Assembly: GCA_013306675.1 (NCBI GenBank)
Contig: JABLUY010000004.1
Location: 1-64,000, forward strand
Length of the DNA: 64,000 nt
Direction of reading: 5' to 3'
From: Thraustochytrium sp. TN22
Lineage: Eukaryota > Sar > Bigyra > Thraustochytrida > Thraustochytriidae
The notes beneath the pieces are model-generated. The model saw nothing but the letters and a program-made list of their open reading frames with translations. It made no database searches and had not been told where the DNA came from. Shown here piece by piece: positions 1 to 10,400 of this stretch (position 1 is its first letter; each line of letters starts with the position of its first letter). The translations under genes were made by a program, and so were the position numbers.

Positions 1-41
1 AGACTCGAACTCCGCTCCGCTCGCGCGGCGCCATGGAGCGC

Positions 42-72
<31 letters not shown>

Positions 73-393
73 TTGGCTTGCTCGCTGGCTACGGCGCGGC
101 GCGGCTGCCGCTGGAGCCCGCGCACAGCGAGGCCTGCGACGAGCGAGCGTGCTCGCTGCCCGCCGCGCACGGCCGCGCGGGCGCGGGCGGGCGGACGCGC
201 GGCGAGCGCGCGGCCTCGCCGCAGCCCCGCTGGAGCGCGCGAGGGGGCGCGCCGGAGGCGGCGGCGGTGGGCGCGTTTTCAAAAAGAGGCAGGGACGAGG
301 CGAGCTGGTCGAAGTCGTTAGCGCCGCGGAGACAGCGCGCGCGCGCAGGAGGGCGCGGCGCGCGGGGCCTTGGAGGCGCTCGTGGCGTGCGGG
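1..393 (+). other. 5' flank/leader of the RAMA-PHD gene
   Basis: No supported gene. The stretch is very G/C-rich with a (GGC)n run at about 46-75. An ATG at 33 opens a different frame that runs to 629 over the start of the next gene, giving a Gly/Ala/Arg-rich product typical of random reading through GC-rich DNA. It could act as an overlapping upstream frame if the mRNA starts this far upstream. Confidence 0.4.
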
Positions 394-3300
394 ATGACGG
401 GGCGCACCGGCGAGGAGGAGGAGGCCGGCAAGGCGCCGCAGGAGCTGGGCCAGGAGCAGAAGAAGACTCAGGGGCAGGAGCAGGGCAAGGGCAGCCCTGG
501 CGCGGGCGAGCCCAAGGGCGGCGCCCAGAGCGAGCGCGAGCGCGAGGGCGGTGGCGTGGGCGTGGGCGAGCGCGAGCGCACGCTGCTGCCGAGGCAGTCG
601 AGCCGCGAGCTCGGCGCGGAGCTCATTGACGCGCTCGGGCCGAGGGAGGGCGACAGCGAGATGGGCCAGCCGGACTCCCTGCGCAGGCAGACCACGGACG
701 CAGACGCGGATGTGGGCGACGCCGCAGACGACAAGGCCGCCGCCGCAACGAAGGATGGCGGAGCGGATGACGGCAAGGCCAAGGCAGGCCAGGCCAAGCA
801 GACCGGGGTTGCGGCTGCCAACAAGCCTAAGCCTGCCCCCATGAAGGAGGACGTCGATGATGATGATGACGACGACGACCAAGATGACGACGACTACGAT
901 GACGACGACGATGACGACGAAGACATGGACGAAGGCATGGACGACCACATGGACGCGGACGGCGGCAAAGGCAAGAGCAGCAAGGGGCAGAAAGCTGGCA
1001 CCACACAAGGTCCGTCAACAGGAGCAGCAGACGCGGAGGCCGCAGCAGCAGCAGACACAGCCTCTGGGAAGAAAGCCATGTCGGTGAAAGAGGAGAAGGA
1101 GCCGCAGGAGGTAGCCGCGGACGGCGAGGGCGTGGGCGCCAAGGCCGACCGCGAGGCGAACGGCGCGGCGGCGCGGCAGGTCAAGGCGGAGGACCTTGGC
1201 GCGCCGGCGGCGGAGGAGGGATGGATCCTATACAAGCCGGGCGCGGACGAGCGCGTGCTACGCACGATCCCAATGGGGTCGAGGCAGTTTCTCGGGCGCG
1301 ACTTCCCGGACATGACCATGCCGGCGCTGAGCGTGGTGGACATGAAGGTGAGCCGACAGCAGGTTGAGGCGTTCGCGACGGCGCAGGGCTTGGAGTGCAT
1401 TTGCAACGGGCGTAACGCCATGGCGTACATCCCAGACGCGAGCAAGCCGCAGCAGCGCAAGAAGATCAAGCACATGGAGAGCTTCTTGTGGAAGCCGCAC
1501 GGCATGGTGGAGCTGCACTTCAAGAACGCGGGCAACAGCCAGCTGCGCATCCGATCGTCGCTTCCCGCGGTCACGGACGACGGCGCGGCCGCCTCGCTGG
1601 AGCGCGTCTCGAGCGCACAGTGGGCCATTGATGGCACGACCGTCAAGCAACACCGCGCGCGCGAGGACGCCGTCTCGCCCAACAGCGCGCGCATGCTGCT
1701 GGGCGGGTCGCCGCGCATCTGGGGCGGGTCGCCGCGCGCGCGACGGCACTCGGCGACGCGCGGCGGCGGCGCGAGCGCCAGCGGCGGCAGCGAGGCCGGC
1801 AAGGCTGTGGAGCCGCTCTTCACGTGGACCGCCGCGGCGAACCCGGAGTCCTCGCCGCGGCGCAGCGAGGACGGCTCCAGCATGCACGGCGAGCTGCTGA
1901 CCGGGTCGCGCTCACAGTCGCCCGTCTTCGACGCCGGCCCGCCCACGAGCGACACGGTGCGCACTGCGAACGAGTGCCCGTTTCCGCGCGACTCGGCCGC
2001 GCGCAAGCCGAACGGCGGTGCGTCCATCTTCGCCAGCGACAAGCACCACCCGCACGCGCTTTCGCCGCGCGTGCCCAAGCGCAAGCGGTCCACGGATAGC
2101 GCGGGCGGCGACCCGGCCGCGGGCGTTGCCCTGGGCGGCTCCGGCGGCGCCGGCTCGGTCGATGGCGCGCGCTCCGACGGCGGCGCCCTGCTCGAGGGCG
2201 GCGCTCTGGAGGGCGGCGACGGCAAGCGGCGGCGGCGTGGCAGCCGTTCTAGCAAGGACAAGGACGACCTGGACGGGGACGACCTGGACGAGGCGGCCGG
2301 CCCGGCGCGTCGGGCCGCCGGAGGGGCGGCGGGCAACGCCGACGAGGAGGGCCGTGGCGACGCCGCGGACGCCGCGGGCGCCGGCCTGGCGCTGGCCAAG
2401 GCCAAGGACGCGGACGGCGATGTGGCCATGGGCGGCGCGGGCGTGGGCGGCGCCGCGCCCAAGGACACGGGCACGATCTTGCCGCAGGGCCCCGGCGCGC
2501 GCGTCGGCACCGACTACCAGGTGGAGGTGCCGGCGATGCTGCGCAAGGTCAAGGACCTTCGGCACTTCGGCAAGGGCAAGGGCAGCATCGGGGCGTGGAA
2601 CAAGCTCATGCACAACGAGCCGCTGCCGCTGCCCATGGACGCGGACGACCGAGCCGACACCACGCTGGAGTGGACACCGGCGGAGAAGCGCGCCTTCAAC
2701 AAGGGCATGTACGATTCTCTCAAGGACTTCGTGTCGATCTACCGGAACGACCCCATCTTCCGCAAACACGGCAAGTCCCCGCACGACCTCGTCGCCTACT
2801 ACTACAAGCAGTACAAGGACACGAGCGACTACACGCGCTGGAAGTCCTTCGTGTCCGAGGGCAACAGCGCCGCCCCGCCGCCCGACGCCTACGGCGGCTA
2901 TGGCGAGGACGACGCTCACATCAACGGCGAGCTCTCGCCTCGTGCGGCTGCCGATCCGGCCGCCGCTGAGGCCTCGGCGGCGGCCGCGCTGGCCGGCGTC
3001 GCCGGCGCGAGCTCCTCCAGCTCGCTGTCCTCGTCCTCCTCGACCGGGTCCTCGTCGGCGGCTCCGGCTGCCATCGCGCAGCCGCCGAGCGGCGGCGCCG
3101 GCCTGGTGACGTCCAACGCGGCCAAGTCGCCCAACCACGTACCGGGCATCTTGCTCGACATGATCCGGCTCGGGTTCCTGGAGCCTGGCACGGATGTGCT
3201 GCAGGTGGACTACCAGGGGCGCACGACCAAGGGCTCGCTCACCAGCGACGGCTTCATCGTGTGCGAGAACTCCCGCTTTGACTCGGTCTCGCGCTTCAGC

Positions 3301-5370
3301 GTGTACTGCAAGCGCAAGACAAACCCCAAGTTGAGCGGCGACAACGGCTGGCACTCGGTCATTTTCAAGGGCCAGACGCTGTTCGCGCTGCGCGAGCGCT
3401 ACACGCAGCGCAAGGCGGCCATCGAGTCGGCCGAGCAGGCCGCGGCGCGCCTGCAGGAGCGCAAACAGCAGCTCCAGCTTGGCGGCGAGGACCTGCCCAT
3501 GGCGGAGGCCGCCGCGGCCAAGCCCATCACCGCCGGCGGCGGTGGCCTGGGCCGCGCCACGCGCCGGTCCTCGGTCGCTAGCAGCACCGCGCCCAGCGCC
3601 TCCGGCGGAGACGCGCTCGAGCGCGCCGACAGTGTGTGCTCCACCTCGCTGCCCGCCAACTTCGGCGCGCGCACACGCAGCAGCGTGGCCAACCTGGGCG
3701 GCACGCTCGGCCTTGGGCCTGCCACCACAACCAGCCCGTGGTCCACCACGGGGGAGACCACGACGCGGCGCGGCGCCGGCCGCATCTCGACCCGCCAGCA
3801 GGCGACGCGGCGCCAGGGCTTCTTTGACCTGCAGATCGAGAGTGACAGCGATCTTTCGGACGAGGAGACCGCGCGGCCGGGCGAGGCCGGCGCCCCCCAG
3901 TCGCTGCTGCCGCGGGCCAAGCGCGACGAGTCCATGAAGCAGCTCATCGATGCCGAGGTGCTGCGCCCGGGCAAGCGCGTCCTTCGCGTGCGCTACAAGG
4001 GCCGCGAGTTCTGGGCCGACCTGCGCACGGACGGCATGATCATCGACTGCAACACGGAGAACGAGTATCGCAGCCCGTCGCTCTGGTCCATCGAGCTCAA
4101 GCGCAGCGTCAACCCCAACGTGCGCTCCGACTCGGGCTGGTACTCGATCTTCTACATCCCGCCCGGGTCCGCTGCGGCTGCCACTGACACGGGCAGCGGC
4201 AACGGCAACGGAAACGACAACGACGACCAGGCCAGTGGCAGCGACGCGCGCAAGGACGACCCCGACAACAACGACGACGACGATGAGGAGGACGACAGCC
4301 GCAGCGGCATCGACGAGGAAGCGGAGGAGGGCACCTTTGAGAACCTTCACGCCTACCGCAAGCGGTACCGCGCCGTGCGCGACCAGCGCCGCCAGGAGAA
4401 ACTCAAGGAGAGCTTCTCGCTCCTGGCTGAGATCAGGACGCTGCGCGCCAAGAAACCTGCGCCGCCCGCGGTCGCGGCCCGCGAGCCCGAGCTCGCCACG
4501 CACCGCTACGCCGAGGCGGAGCGCCTGCAGTGGCGCCCGCAGACGCCGTCTGCCGATGCGGCTGGCTCTGCTACGCCCTCTGCCGCGCCCGAGACGCCCG
4601 CCGATGCGGCGGATGAGGACGACAACAAGAGCGTCGGTAGCCGCGCTGGCCCCGGTCGCAAGCGCCGCAAGCGCCGCCGCCTCGCGGGCCGCGGCGTGGC
4701 CGCCGCGGCAGCCGCCGCGGTCAGCAGCGGCAATGGCACCTCGGCGGGCGCCGCTGCCGCCTCGGCTGCCGCCGCGCAGAAGCCCAAGCCGAAGCTGTAC
4801 TGCATCTGCCAGCGCCGCAGCGGCGAGGACGACGACCAGGTGGCCAGCGAGTCAGAGCCGGACGAGAGCGAGCCGGACGAGGACCTTGGTTGGTACCTGC
4901 AGTGCTCGAAGGCAAGCGGCGCGTGCAACGGCTGGGTGCACCCGCGCTGCTTTGACTTTGACATCACGCAGCGCGACGGCGAGAAGATGAAAGAGTTCAT
5001 CTGCCCGCTGTGCTCCGGCGACGGCATTGAGTTGCACCTCGTCAAGAGCGAGCGTAACATCAAGGACCGTGCCGCCACCTACGCCGTGGGCACCCTCGTC
5101 ATGTCGCGCATCGAGTACCCGGCTGGTTTCCCGCTCGGCTGGTTCCCGGCCAAGATCGACGAGGTCGACTTCGCCAACCACGCGGACACCCCATACCACA
5201 TCGTCTACGCCTTCAACCCGCTCCTCACCGAGTGGATCTCTCTCGGTCCCAACGACCCGACGCGCATGCTCGCCGTCGACTGGGCCAAGTCTGCCTGTTA
5301 CGCCGACCAGGATGCGCGCTGGCGTGAGAATGCCGCCAAATATGCCGCGCTCTGGGAGGCCAACAAGTGA
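394..5370 (+). CDS. FHA-like/ELM2-SANT/double RAMA/PHD/Tudor-like chromatin reader
   Basis: A nuclear chromatin regulator of 1,658 residues. The first ATG in frame is at 394; a TTG at 370 is also open but unlikely. Seen in order: a long acidic, low-complexity N-terminus with a poly-Asp run near residues 150-180; an FHA-like segment at about 276-390 (QFLGRDFP, then MKVSRQQVEA); an ELM2 start at about 701 (RVGTDYQVEVPAML); a SANT domain at about 760-818 (WTPAEKRAFNKGMYDSLKDF); two RAMA domains at about 913-995 and 1181-1258 (GFLEPG / VLRPGK, each ending in a G-W hydrophobic core); a C4HC3 PHD finger at about 1468-1545 (LYCICQRR to FICPLC); and a Tudor/PWWP-like barrel at about 1565-1630. ELM2-SANT modules recruit class I histone deacetylases. 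RAMA domains are linked to N6-methyladenine in DNA, with MPND as the known reader. The inferred role is a corepressor that reads 6mA and histone marks. Confidence 0.88.
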   Translation: MTGRTGEEEEAGKAPQELGQEQKKTQGQEQGKGSPGAGEPKGGAQSEREREGGGVGVGERERTLLPRQSSRELGAELIDALGPREGDSEMGQPDSLRRQTTDADADVGDAADDKAAAATKDGGADDGKAKAGQAKQTGVAAANKPKPAPMKEDVDDDDDDDDQDDDDYDDDDDDDEDMDEGMDDHMDADGGKGKSSKGQKAGTTQGPSTGAADAEAAAAADTASGKKAMSVKEEKEPQEVAADGEGVGAKADREANGAAARQVKAEDLGAPAAEEGWILYKPGADERVLRTIPMGSRQFLGRDFPDMTMPALSVVDMKVSRQQVEAFATAQGLECICNGRNAMAYIPDASKPQQRKKIKHMESFLWKPHGMVELHFKNAGNSQLRIRSSLPAVTDDGAAASLERVSSAQWAIDGTTVKQHRAREDAVSPNSARMLLGGSPRIWGGSPRARRHSATRGGGASASGGSEAGKAVEPLFTWTAAANPESSPRRSEDGSSMHGELLTGSRSQSPVFDAGPPTSDTVRTANECPFPRDSAARKPNGGASIFASDKHHPHALSPRVPKRKRSTDSAGGDPAAGVALGGSGGAGSVDGARSDGGALLEGGALEGGDGKRRRRGSRSSKDKDDLDGDDLDEAAGPARRAAGGAAGNADEEGRGDAADAAGAGLALAKAKDADGDVAMGGAGVGGAAPKDTGTILPQGPGARVGTDYQVEVPAMLRKVKDLRHFGKGKGSIGAWNKLMHNEPLPLPMDADDRADTTLEWTPAEKRAFNKGMYDSLKDFVSIYRNDPIFRKHGKSPHDLVAYYYKQYKDTSDYTRWKSFVSEGNSAAPPPDAYGGYGEDDAHINGELSPRAAADPAAAEASAAAALAGVAGASSSSSLSSSSSTGSSSAAPAAIAQPPSGGAGLVTSNAAKSPNHVPGILLDMIRLGFLEPGTDVLQVDYQGRTTKGSLTSDGFIVCENSRFDSVSRFSVYCKRKTNPKLSGDNGWHSVIFKGQTLFALRERYTQRKAAIESAEQAAARLQERKQQLQLGGEDLPMAEAAAAKPITAGGGGLGRATRRSSVASSTAPSASGGDALERADSVCSTSLPANFGARTRSSVANLGGTLGLGPATTTSPWSTTGETTTRRGAGRISTRQQATRRQGFFDLQIESDSDLSDEETARPGEAGAPQSLLPRAKRDESMKQLIDAEVLRPGKRVLRVRYKGREFWADLRTDGMIIDCNTENEYRSPSLWSIELKRSVNPNVRSDSGWYSIFYIPPGSAAAATDTGSGNGNGNDNDDQASGSDARKDDPDNNDDDDEEDDSRSGIDEEAEEGTFENLHAYRKRYRAVRDQRRQEKLKESFSLLAEIRTLRAKKPAPPAVAAREPELATHRYAEAERLQWRPQTPSADAAGSATPSAAPETPADAADEDDNKSVGSRAGPGRKRRKRRRLAGRGVAAAAAAAVSSGNGTSAGAAAASAAAAQKPKPKLYCICQRRSGEDDDQVASESEPDESEPDEDLGWYLQCSKASGACNGWVHPRCFDFDITQRDGEKMKEFICPLCSGDGIELHLVKSERNIKDRAATYAVGTLVMSRIEYPAGFPLGWFPAKIDEVDFANHADTPYHIVYAFNPLLTEWISLGPNDPTRMLAVDWAKSACYADQDARWRENAAKYAALWEANK
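3130..3374 (+). other. RAMA domain 1 (coding sub-region)
   Basis: Encodes about residues 913-995 of the chromatin reader. It shows the RAMA pattern: a hydrophobic helix, L-x-P-G (GFLEPGTDVL), a strand with a small basic turn (YQGRTTKGSL), DGFIVCE, then DNGWHSVIFKG at the end. A second copy follows at 3934-4164 with the same layout (VLRPGKRVLRVRYKGREF, then DSGWYSIFYIPP). The two copies are diverged, so the duplication is old. Confidence 0.75.
4795..5025 (+). other. PHD finger (coding sub-region)
   Basis: Encodes about residues 1468-1545 of the chromatin reader. Cys/His ligands are visible: CIC, a long acidic insert, then LQCSKASGACNGWVHPRC and FICPLC. The acidic insert between the first and second Cys pairs lengthens the first loop. 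The tryptophan of the usual W-x-H core is present (GWVH). Confidence 0.8.
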
Positions 5371-5894
5371 GAGCTTTCGCCCAAGGCGAAGCAAAAGCGA
5401 GTGGAATGGACTGTAAGGCGGCTCGCTGCAGCCAGCCGGACCCGGGCCCAACAGCGTGCGCGGAGCAGCGAGCCAGCCAAGCCCTCTCGGTCTCCCAAGG
5501 GAAGAGGAGACTGGCGCGCGCAGGACGCCGCCGACTCGCCAAGAAGAAAGGACAAAAAGACCACAACACAAGAAGACCACGAACCACATCCTCTCGGGGA
5601 TGACGCGCTCCCTTCACGTTAGTACGTAGATCCATCTGCGCTTCCTTCCCACCTTTCAGGCCCGCTCGCCTTGTACTCCGCGTCACTTGATCGTCATCAT
5701 CAGCAGAGAGAGAACTTGAAGATCGTCTGACACGACGTTATTGATTCGCCAGACACTTCGTGGCAAGCTCGTACACGACATTGACGTAAAAACGATCCTG
5801 CCAAGTGACCCACCAACCTAAAGCTGGCCTTTGGCCCACGGCGTTGTCCTTCATCGAGTTTCGGCAGTTGCACAGCAACAGCGTGACGACGACG
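5371..5894. other. Intergenic: 3' UTR of the chromatin gene and promoter of the next gene
   Basis: No supported gene. It is less GC-rich than the coding flanks from about 5,550 on. It ends in a (gatgat)n run that supplies four tandem ATG codons at 5895, 5898, 5901 and 5904 for the next frame. The frame is also open upstream to a GTG at 5805. Confidence 0.5.
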
Positions 5895-7358
5895 ATGATG
5901 ATGATGGTCGCCGAGGTGGTGGAGGAGGCAGGCCACACCACAGAGCACAACAGCTCAGACAGACCAGCCCGCAAACGGCAACGCGACGCGAGGATGCGCG
6001 CGCGGTGGCGGCTGCGCGGGGCGCGCGCCGCGCACGAGGGCCAGCAGGGCGCGCCCGGCGAGCAGGCGGTAGGTTCTGGCGGTCAGGGCCTTTCGGCCAA
6101 GCCTGCAGGCCATGGTTGGCGGGCTCATCGTGACGAGGACGACGAGGACGACAGGGAAGAGGGAACTGACGAGGGCCGCGCGGGTGCTTGCTTGCTTACG
6201 CGCGCGCGCGACACGCAGCAGGAGGCGAAGGGCGTCGAGGAGCGCGCGGAACGGCGCCTCCGGCTGCGCCAGGAGCGCAAGGAGAAGTTTGAAACCTTTT
6301 ATGACGAGTACACGCCCGAGCCCGAGGGCGGCTGCAGCCCCGGCAAGCGCGTGCTGCTTTACCGGCGCGACGCGACAACCGCGGACGTGATCCCTCGTCC
6401 GCGCAGCGTGAGCGACCATGCGGACACCACCACCGGTACCGCTCCGGTTAACCCGTGGGACGTGCAGACCGCCACCAAACTTTACACCTTCGAGCTGCAC
6501 CCTGGCGATCTTCCGGGCCGCCCGCGTTGTACGCCGCTGCCTCGCTTCCACATCCGCACGGGTCGCTTCCCGCCGGAGCCTGTCGCCGCACAGCCGCTGC
6601 GCAAGTTTCTCGTGTGGCCGCAAAGCTTCCCTCATGATGCTGTGGAGACGTCCGCTCTCGACGGCATCGGCAAGTTCAGGTTGAATCCGAGCCGCTTCCC
6701 GTCGGCGCCTTCTGCGGCGAATCCATCCCCGCAATCCACGCAAGCCGCCTCGGCTGCCTTACACGAGGCCAAACGCCAAGGTGGTGCAGATGTTCATCAT
6801 CAAAGCCAGCATCAACGAAAGCACCCACATCAGCATCCACAACAGCGTCAACAACAGCAAACATCATCCTCAGCAGCCGCCGCTGCCGCTACCCCGCTGG
6901 CTGCGCCGCTTCGGCGTTTCAAAGTGCACCCTGGGGCTTGTCCTCCGGCGCCCGAGCGCTCCTCGTCATCGCAACTCGCCCCATTGGGCGTTGACCCGAA
7001 GTCCTTTCCGGCGTCCCCGTTCTCATCGTCTTCCGCTGGGCGCCTCGGCCCTTTGGGCGTGGATCCGAAGTCCTTCCCTGCGTCTGCTTCTTCGTCGGCA
7101 TTTCCTGCTGCGCGCCTCGGCCCCTTGGGTGTCGACCCGAACCGGTTCCCAACGTCATCGTCGTCGTCGTCGTCGTCGGAATCGACATCATCGCTCGCGG
7201 CGCCGGCTGTTGACCCGCGGCGCTTTCCCCCCGAAAGCGCCACGTCGTCGCAAACCAAGCTCGAGCTCTTCGCCGTGGAGCCAGGGCGCTTCCCTGCAGA
7301 AAGGCTCGAGCGCTTTCGCGCGCCACCGCAGCGGTTTCCCGTGGAGGCGGCGAGCTAG
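5895..7358 (+). CDS. Repeat protein with an array of Phe-Pro motifs, unknown function
   Basis: Not a family I recognise. About 487 residues from the first ATG at 5895; ATG 5994 is an alternative start. The N-terminal third is charged and Arg/Glu-rich (RLRLRQERKEKFETFYDEY). From about nt 6,489 to the end there are about eleven copies of a degenerate unit close to [F/L]-x-V-x-P-x-x-F-P-x-x. Examples are FELHPGDLP, FHIRTGRFPP, FLVWPQSFPH, FRLNPSRFPS, LGVDPKSFPAS (twice), LGVDPNRFPTS, AVDPRRFPPE, FAVEPGRFPAE and FRAPPQRFPVE. Units lie about 20-23 residues apart, joined by Ser/Ala-rich linkers, with a His/Gln-rich insert in the middle. Keeping Val-x-Pro and Phe-Pro while the linkers and codons differ argues that the frame is translated and selected. 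It ends 83 nt before the stop of the converging gene. Possibly a disordered scaffold carrying many identical docking peptides. Confidence 0.7.
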   Translation: MMMMVAEVVEEAGHTTEHNSSDRPARKRQRDARMRARWRLRGARAAHEGQQGAPGEQAVGSGGQGLSAKPAGHGWRAHRDEDDEDDREEGTDEGRAGACLLTRARDTQQEAKGVEERAERRLRLRQERKEKFETFYDEYTPEPEGGCSPGKRVLLYRRDATTADVIPRPRSVSDHADTTTGTAPVNPWDVQTATKLYTFELHPGDLPGRPRCTPLPRFHIRTGRFPPEPVAAQPLRKFLVWPQSFPHDAVETSALDGIGKFRLNPSRFPSAPSAANPSPQSTQAASAALHEAKRQGGADVHHQSQHQRKHPHQHPQQRQQQQTSSSAAAAAATPLAAPLRRFKVHPGACPPAPERSSSSQLAPLGVDPKSFPASPFSSSSAGRLGPLGVDPKSFPASASSSAFPAARLGPLGVDPNRFPTSSSSSSSSESTSSLAAPAVDPRRFPPESATSSQTKLELFAVEPGRFPAERLERFRAPPQRFPVEAAS

Positions 7359-7441
7359 TTCTGCCACGCCACACCACGCCCACGCGCACGCGCACGCGCA
7401 CGCCACGCCATGGCACCAAGCCCCAGATTCACAGCAGCTGC

Positions 7442-10400
7442 TCAGTCATCGTACATTTCCCTGGCCTCGTACTCAAAGAGCCGCATGCGGGCCTCCGAGA
7501 TCTCCTTGGCGAACTTCTTGGCGTTCTCCACGAGCTGCTCCTCGAGCGCCTCAATGCGCTCGTCGCGCTCGTCCGGCGCGCCAACCTCGCGAGCGGATGA
7601 TGCGCGCGACCCTGGCCCGGCGCCGTCGCTGCCTGCGCGCGTGGTCTCGAGCTCTGCTTCGAGCTCCGCGATGCGGTCTTGCAGGCCCTGGCTGCCTAGG
7701 AGGTCGCCATGCAAGATTTTGTCCTCGAGCTCGAGGTTGCGCGCGCGCAAGCGGTCCATTTCCCGCATCACGTCGGCATTACCGCCCAGAGCACCGGCGG
7801 CGCCCTGTTCACGCAACTTGGACTCGAGCAGGTCCTCGAGCTTGACGATGACCTTCTCCTGCGTTTTGATGGTGGTCTGGAAGAGCTGCATTTGCGCGTT
7901 CTCCTCCTGTAGATCCTGAATGACCCGCGCCTGCGCCTGGTGCGCGCGCTCGAGGTCGTCAAGCTGCTGCACGACAGCACGATGATCATCCACCACCTCC
8001 TGCACGCGATCGAGGCGCGCCATCATGCTCTGGTTGCGCTGGCGCTCGTTGGCGTACTTGCGCGCGAGTAGCACGATGCGGCGACGCAGGTCGTCCACGT
8101 CCGAAAGGTCGTCCACGTCACTGGCGAGTGCCGCGGCCTCGCGCCCGTGCTCCGCCTCAAGCGCGTTGAGTCTGGCCTCGACCGCGTCCTTGGCGCGCGC
8201 CAGGCTCTCGTTGGCCTTGCGCAGGTCAACGATCTCCGAACCGCACACACGAATCGCCTCGGACCGCTTGTCAATATCCTGCAGCAACTTGTCGATGAGC
8301 TGCTGCTTGTTGTTGGCGTCACTCGTGACCACAGCCACGCGCTCTTCCAAGGCTGCCACGTGTCGCTCCAGGTCCGAGACCACCGCGCTCGCCTTGCCCT
8401 CCTGCCCGAGCGCCACGCCGTCCGGGAGCACAGTGGAGGACCTGCGCCGCGTCGCCGGGCTCGCACTCGGCGGCGCGGCGCGCAGCGGAGTGCCCACAGG
8501 CTGCGGCGACGGCGAGGCGCCCATGGACGGCGTGCTGTCGCGCGAAGGCACCGGCGTTAGCTCCGGTGTTGGAGCCTCGCGCACGCTCAAGGCCGTGGGC
8601 CGGTCCTCGAGCCGGCCCGAGGGCGGCGGCACGGAGTCGCGCGAGGACGGCGCGTCCTCCTTCCCCTCACCGCGGCCCGACGGTGCTGAAAGCGGAAGCC
8701 GAGGCACGGCCGGCAGCGGCTGCTCGGACGGACCGCCCGCGTCCTGGTGCAGCTCCAGGTCGCTCCACTCGGACGTACGCACCGTCGCGCACACGCTCCC
8801 GGTCGGGCGCTCCTCCAGCGTCTCGTCCAGGTGCTCGAGAAAGGCTTGGACGCCCCAGATGCGCAGGTTTAGGTCGCAAGTTGGCGCACTGCCTTGGTGG
8901 CTCGCAGCTGGGTCTCCAGGGCTCGCCGGGTTCGCCGCTTCCTCGCCGCTGCCAAAGCTCGCCTCGTCCTTGTCCTCGCCCATCCTCTCCTTGCCCTTGT
9001 CCTTGTCCTTGTCCTCGACCTTGGTCTCCTCGGCCAGCGACTCCAGCAGACGCAGTGGGACGCCCTCAAAGTGGTGGACAGTCCCGTCGCGCGAGAGCCC
9101 GTGCACATTGACGGTGGCCTCGGCGAACTTGGTCGCGTCTGCCCGGAAGAACTCGAGGCGCACACAGTCCGCAAAGGCGTCGCCTTGCGCGTTGAAGACC
9201 AGCATGGAGTCCCACTGCGGGCTGCGCGTGGGTCGCGGCCCAGTGCGCGCGGTGAGCTTGCAGGGCTCCGCTACCGGGTACGCCTCGAGGTCGACGCGCG
9301 CCTCCTTGAGCGGGCCGCCGGCATTGGGGGACTGCAGGGGCGCACAGACGAAGAAGGGGTTGGCGGGCAGCACCTCGGCGGGCGGGCGCGAGGTGCCGGA
9401 GACGCGCACGAAGGCGTCCGTGACCGGATGCGGCAGGGCTTTTCGGAGCCCGACCACGTGTACGTGCACGCGGCGCAGCGTGGACTGCGCGTTGCCGCGC
9501 TGCGCCGCAAAGAGCTGCCAGTTCTCGTTGAAGGAGGCCTGGAGCTCGAGCGAGACCTCCAGGCTGAGTGCCGGAGAGAAGTTCAGGCGCAAGTTGTACT
9601 GCTGCAGGCGCCGCAGGTAGCCGAGCGCTAGCGTGGCGCCGCCCTGGCTGTCCCAGGCCGACTTGTCGCCGAAACGCGGCGCGCGGCCAGACGGCGAGGC
9701 GTACTCGTCGGGTGCGACGAGGTCCACGAGGTCGAGGCGGATGCCCTTGTTGGATTCCAGCATGCGCGGTTCTATCCTAAAGACGTCGCTCTCGTCCCAG
9801 TCATACTGGTCCCAGTCCTCGTCATCGCCGCCGTCGCTCTGGTCATTCTGGTGGCCGCGTGCCGGCCCGTGGCCCGCGCCCTTGCGCTTGCGCCGGCGCG
9901 AGAGTCCGAGCGGCGCGCTCTCCCAGGCGGCGCGCGGCCAGACCTTGGTCCACGGCACGCGCTGCGCAGGATCCTCGCGCAACGCCATCATGTGCGCGTG
10001 CGCCTGCTCCGAGACGACGCGCGCCTCGACGCGCAGACAGTGGTTTGCGTCAAGGGGGGGCTGCAAGCCCGACTCGGCCTTGGCCAGCGCGCGGTGCACG
10101 GTCAGGTTGCACAGCTGCGCGTCCGGATGGAGCGCCGGAGCGGTGGCCGCTGCGGGCCCCGCGCCCGCCTCTGTACCTGCCCCTGCCCCTTCCCTTGCAC
10201 CTGCACCTGCACCTGCGTCGGCGGCGTCTGGGCTTGCCAAGTCTGCGCCTCGGTCCTCGGGCGAGCCCGCGCGCGCCGTGAAGCTGTCCACGGCGCGGAT
10301 GCTGAGCTGCACCTTGCCGACGACGATCTCGGTGTTGGGGTTCTTCTTGGAGCGCCGCCGCAGCGGCACGTCGTCGCAGAGCACGGCCTTGCCGCCCTCC

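Noticed and set aside
1-17. tRNA T-arm-like string (ttcgagt on the minus strand) at the window edge
   Set aside because: The matching upstream part of a tRNA (anticodon and D arms) is absent in the next 80 bases.
33-629. 198-codon frame starting with ATG at 33
   Set aside because: Gly/Arg/Ala low complexity from a (GGC)n run; overlaps the start of the well-supported chromatin gene in another frame.
1912-4503. 863-codon antisense frame opposite the chromatin gene
   Set aside because: Mirror of GC-rich codons; no domains, while the plus strand has clear ones.
6781-7845. 354-codon frame overlapping the Phe-Pro repeat gene and the C2 gene
   Set aside because: Ser/Arg-rich shadow; the other frame keeps a repeated motif.
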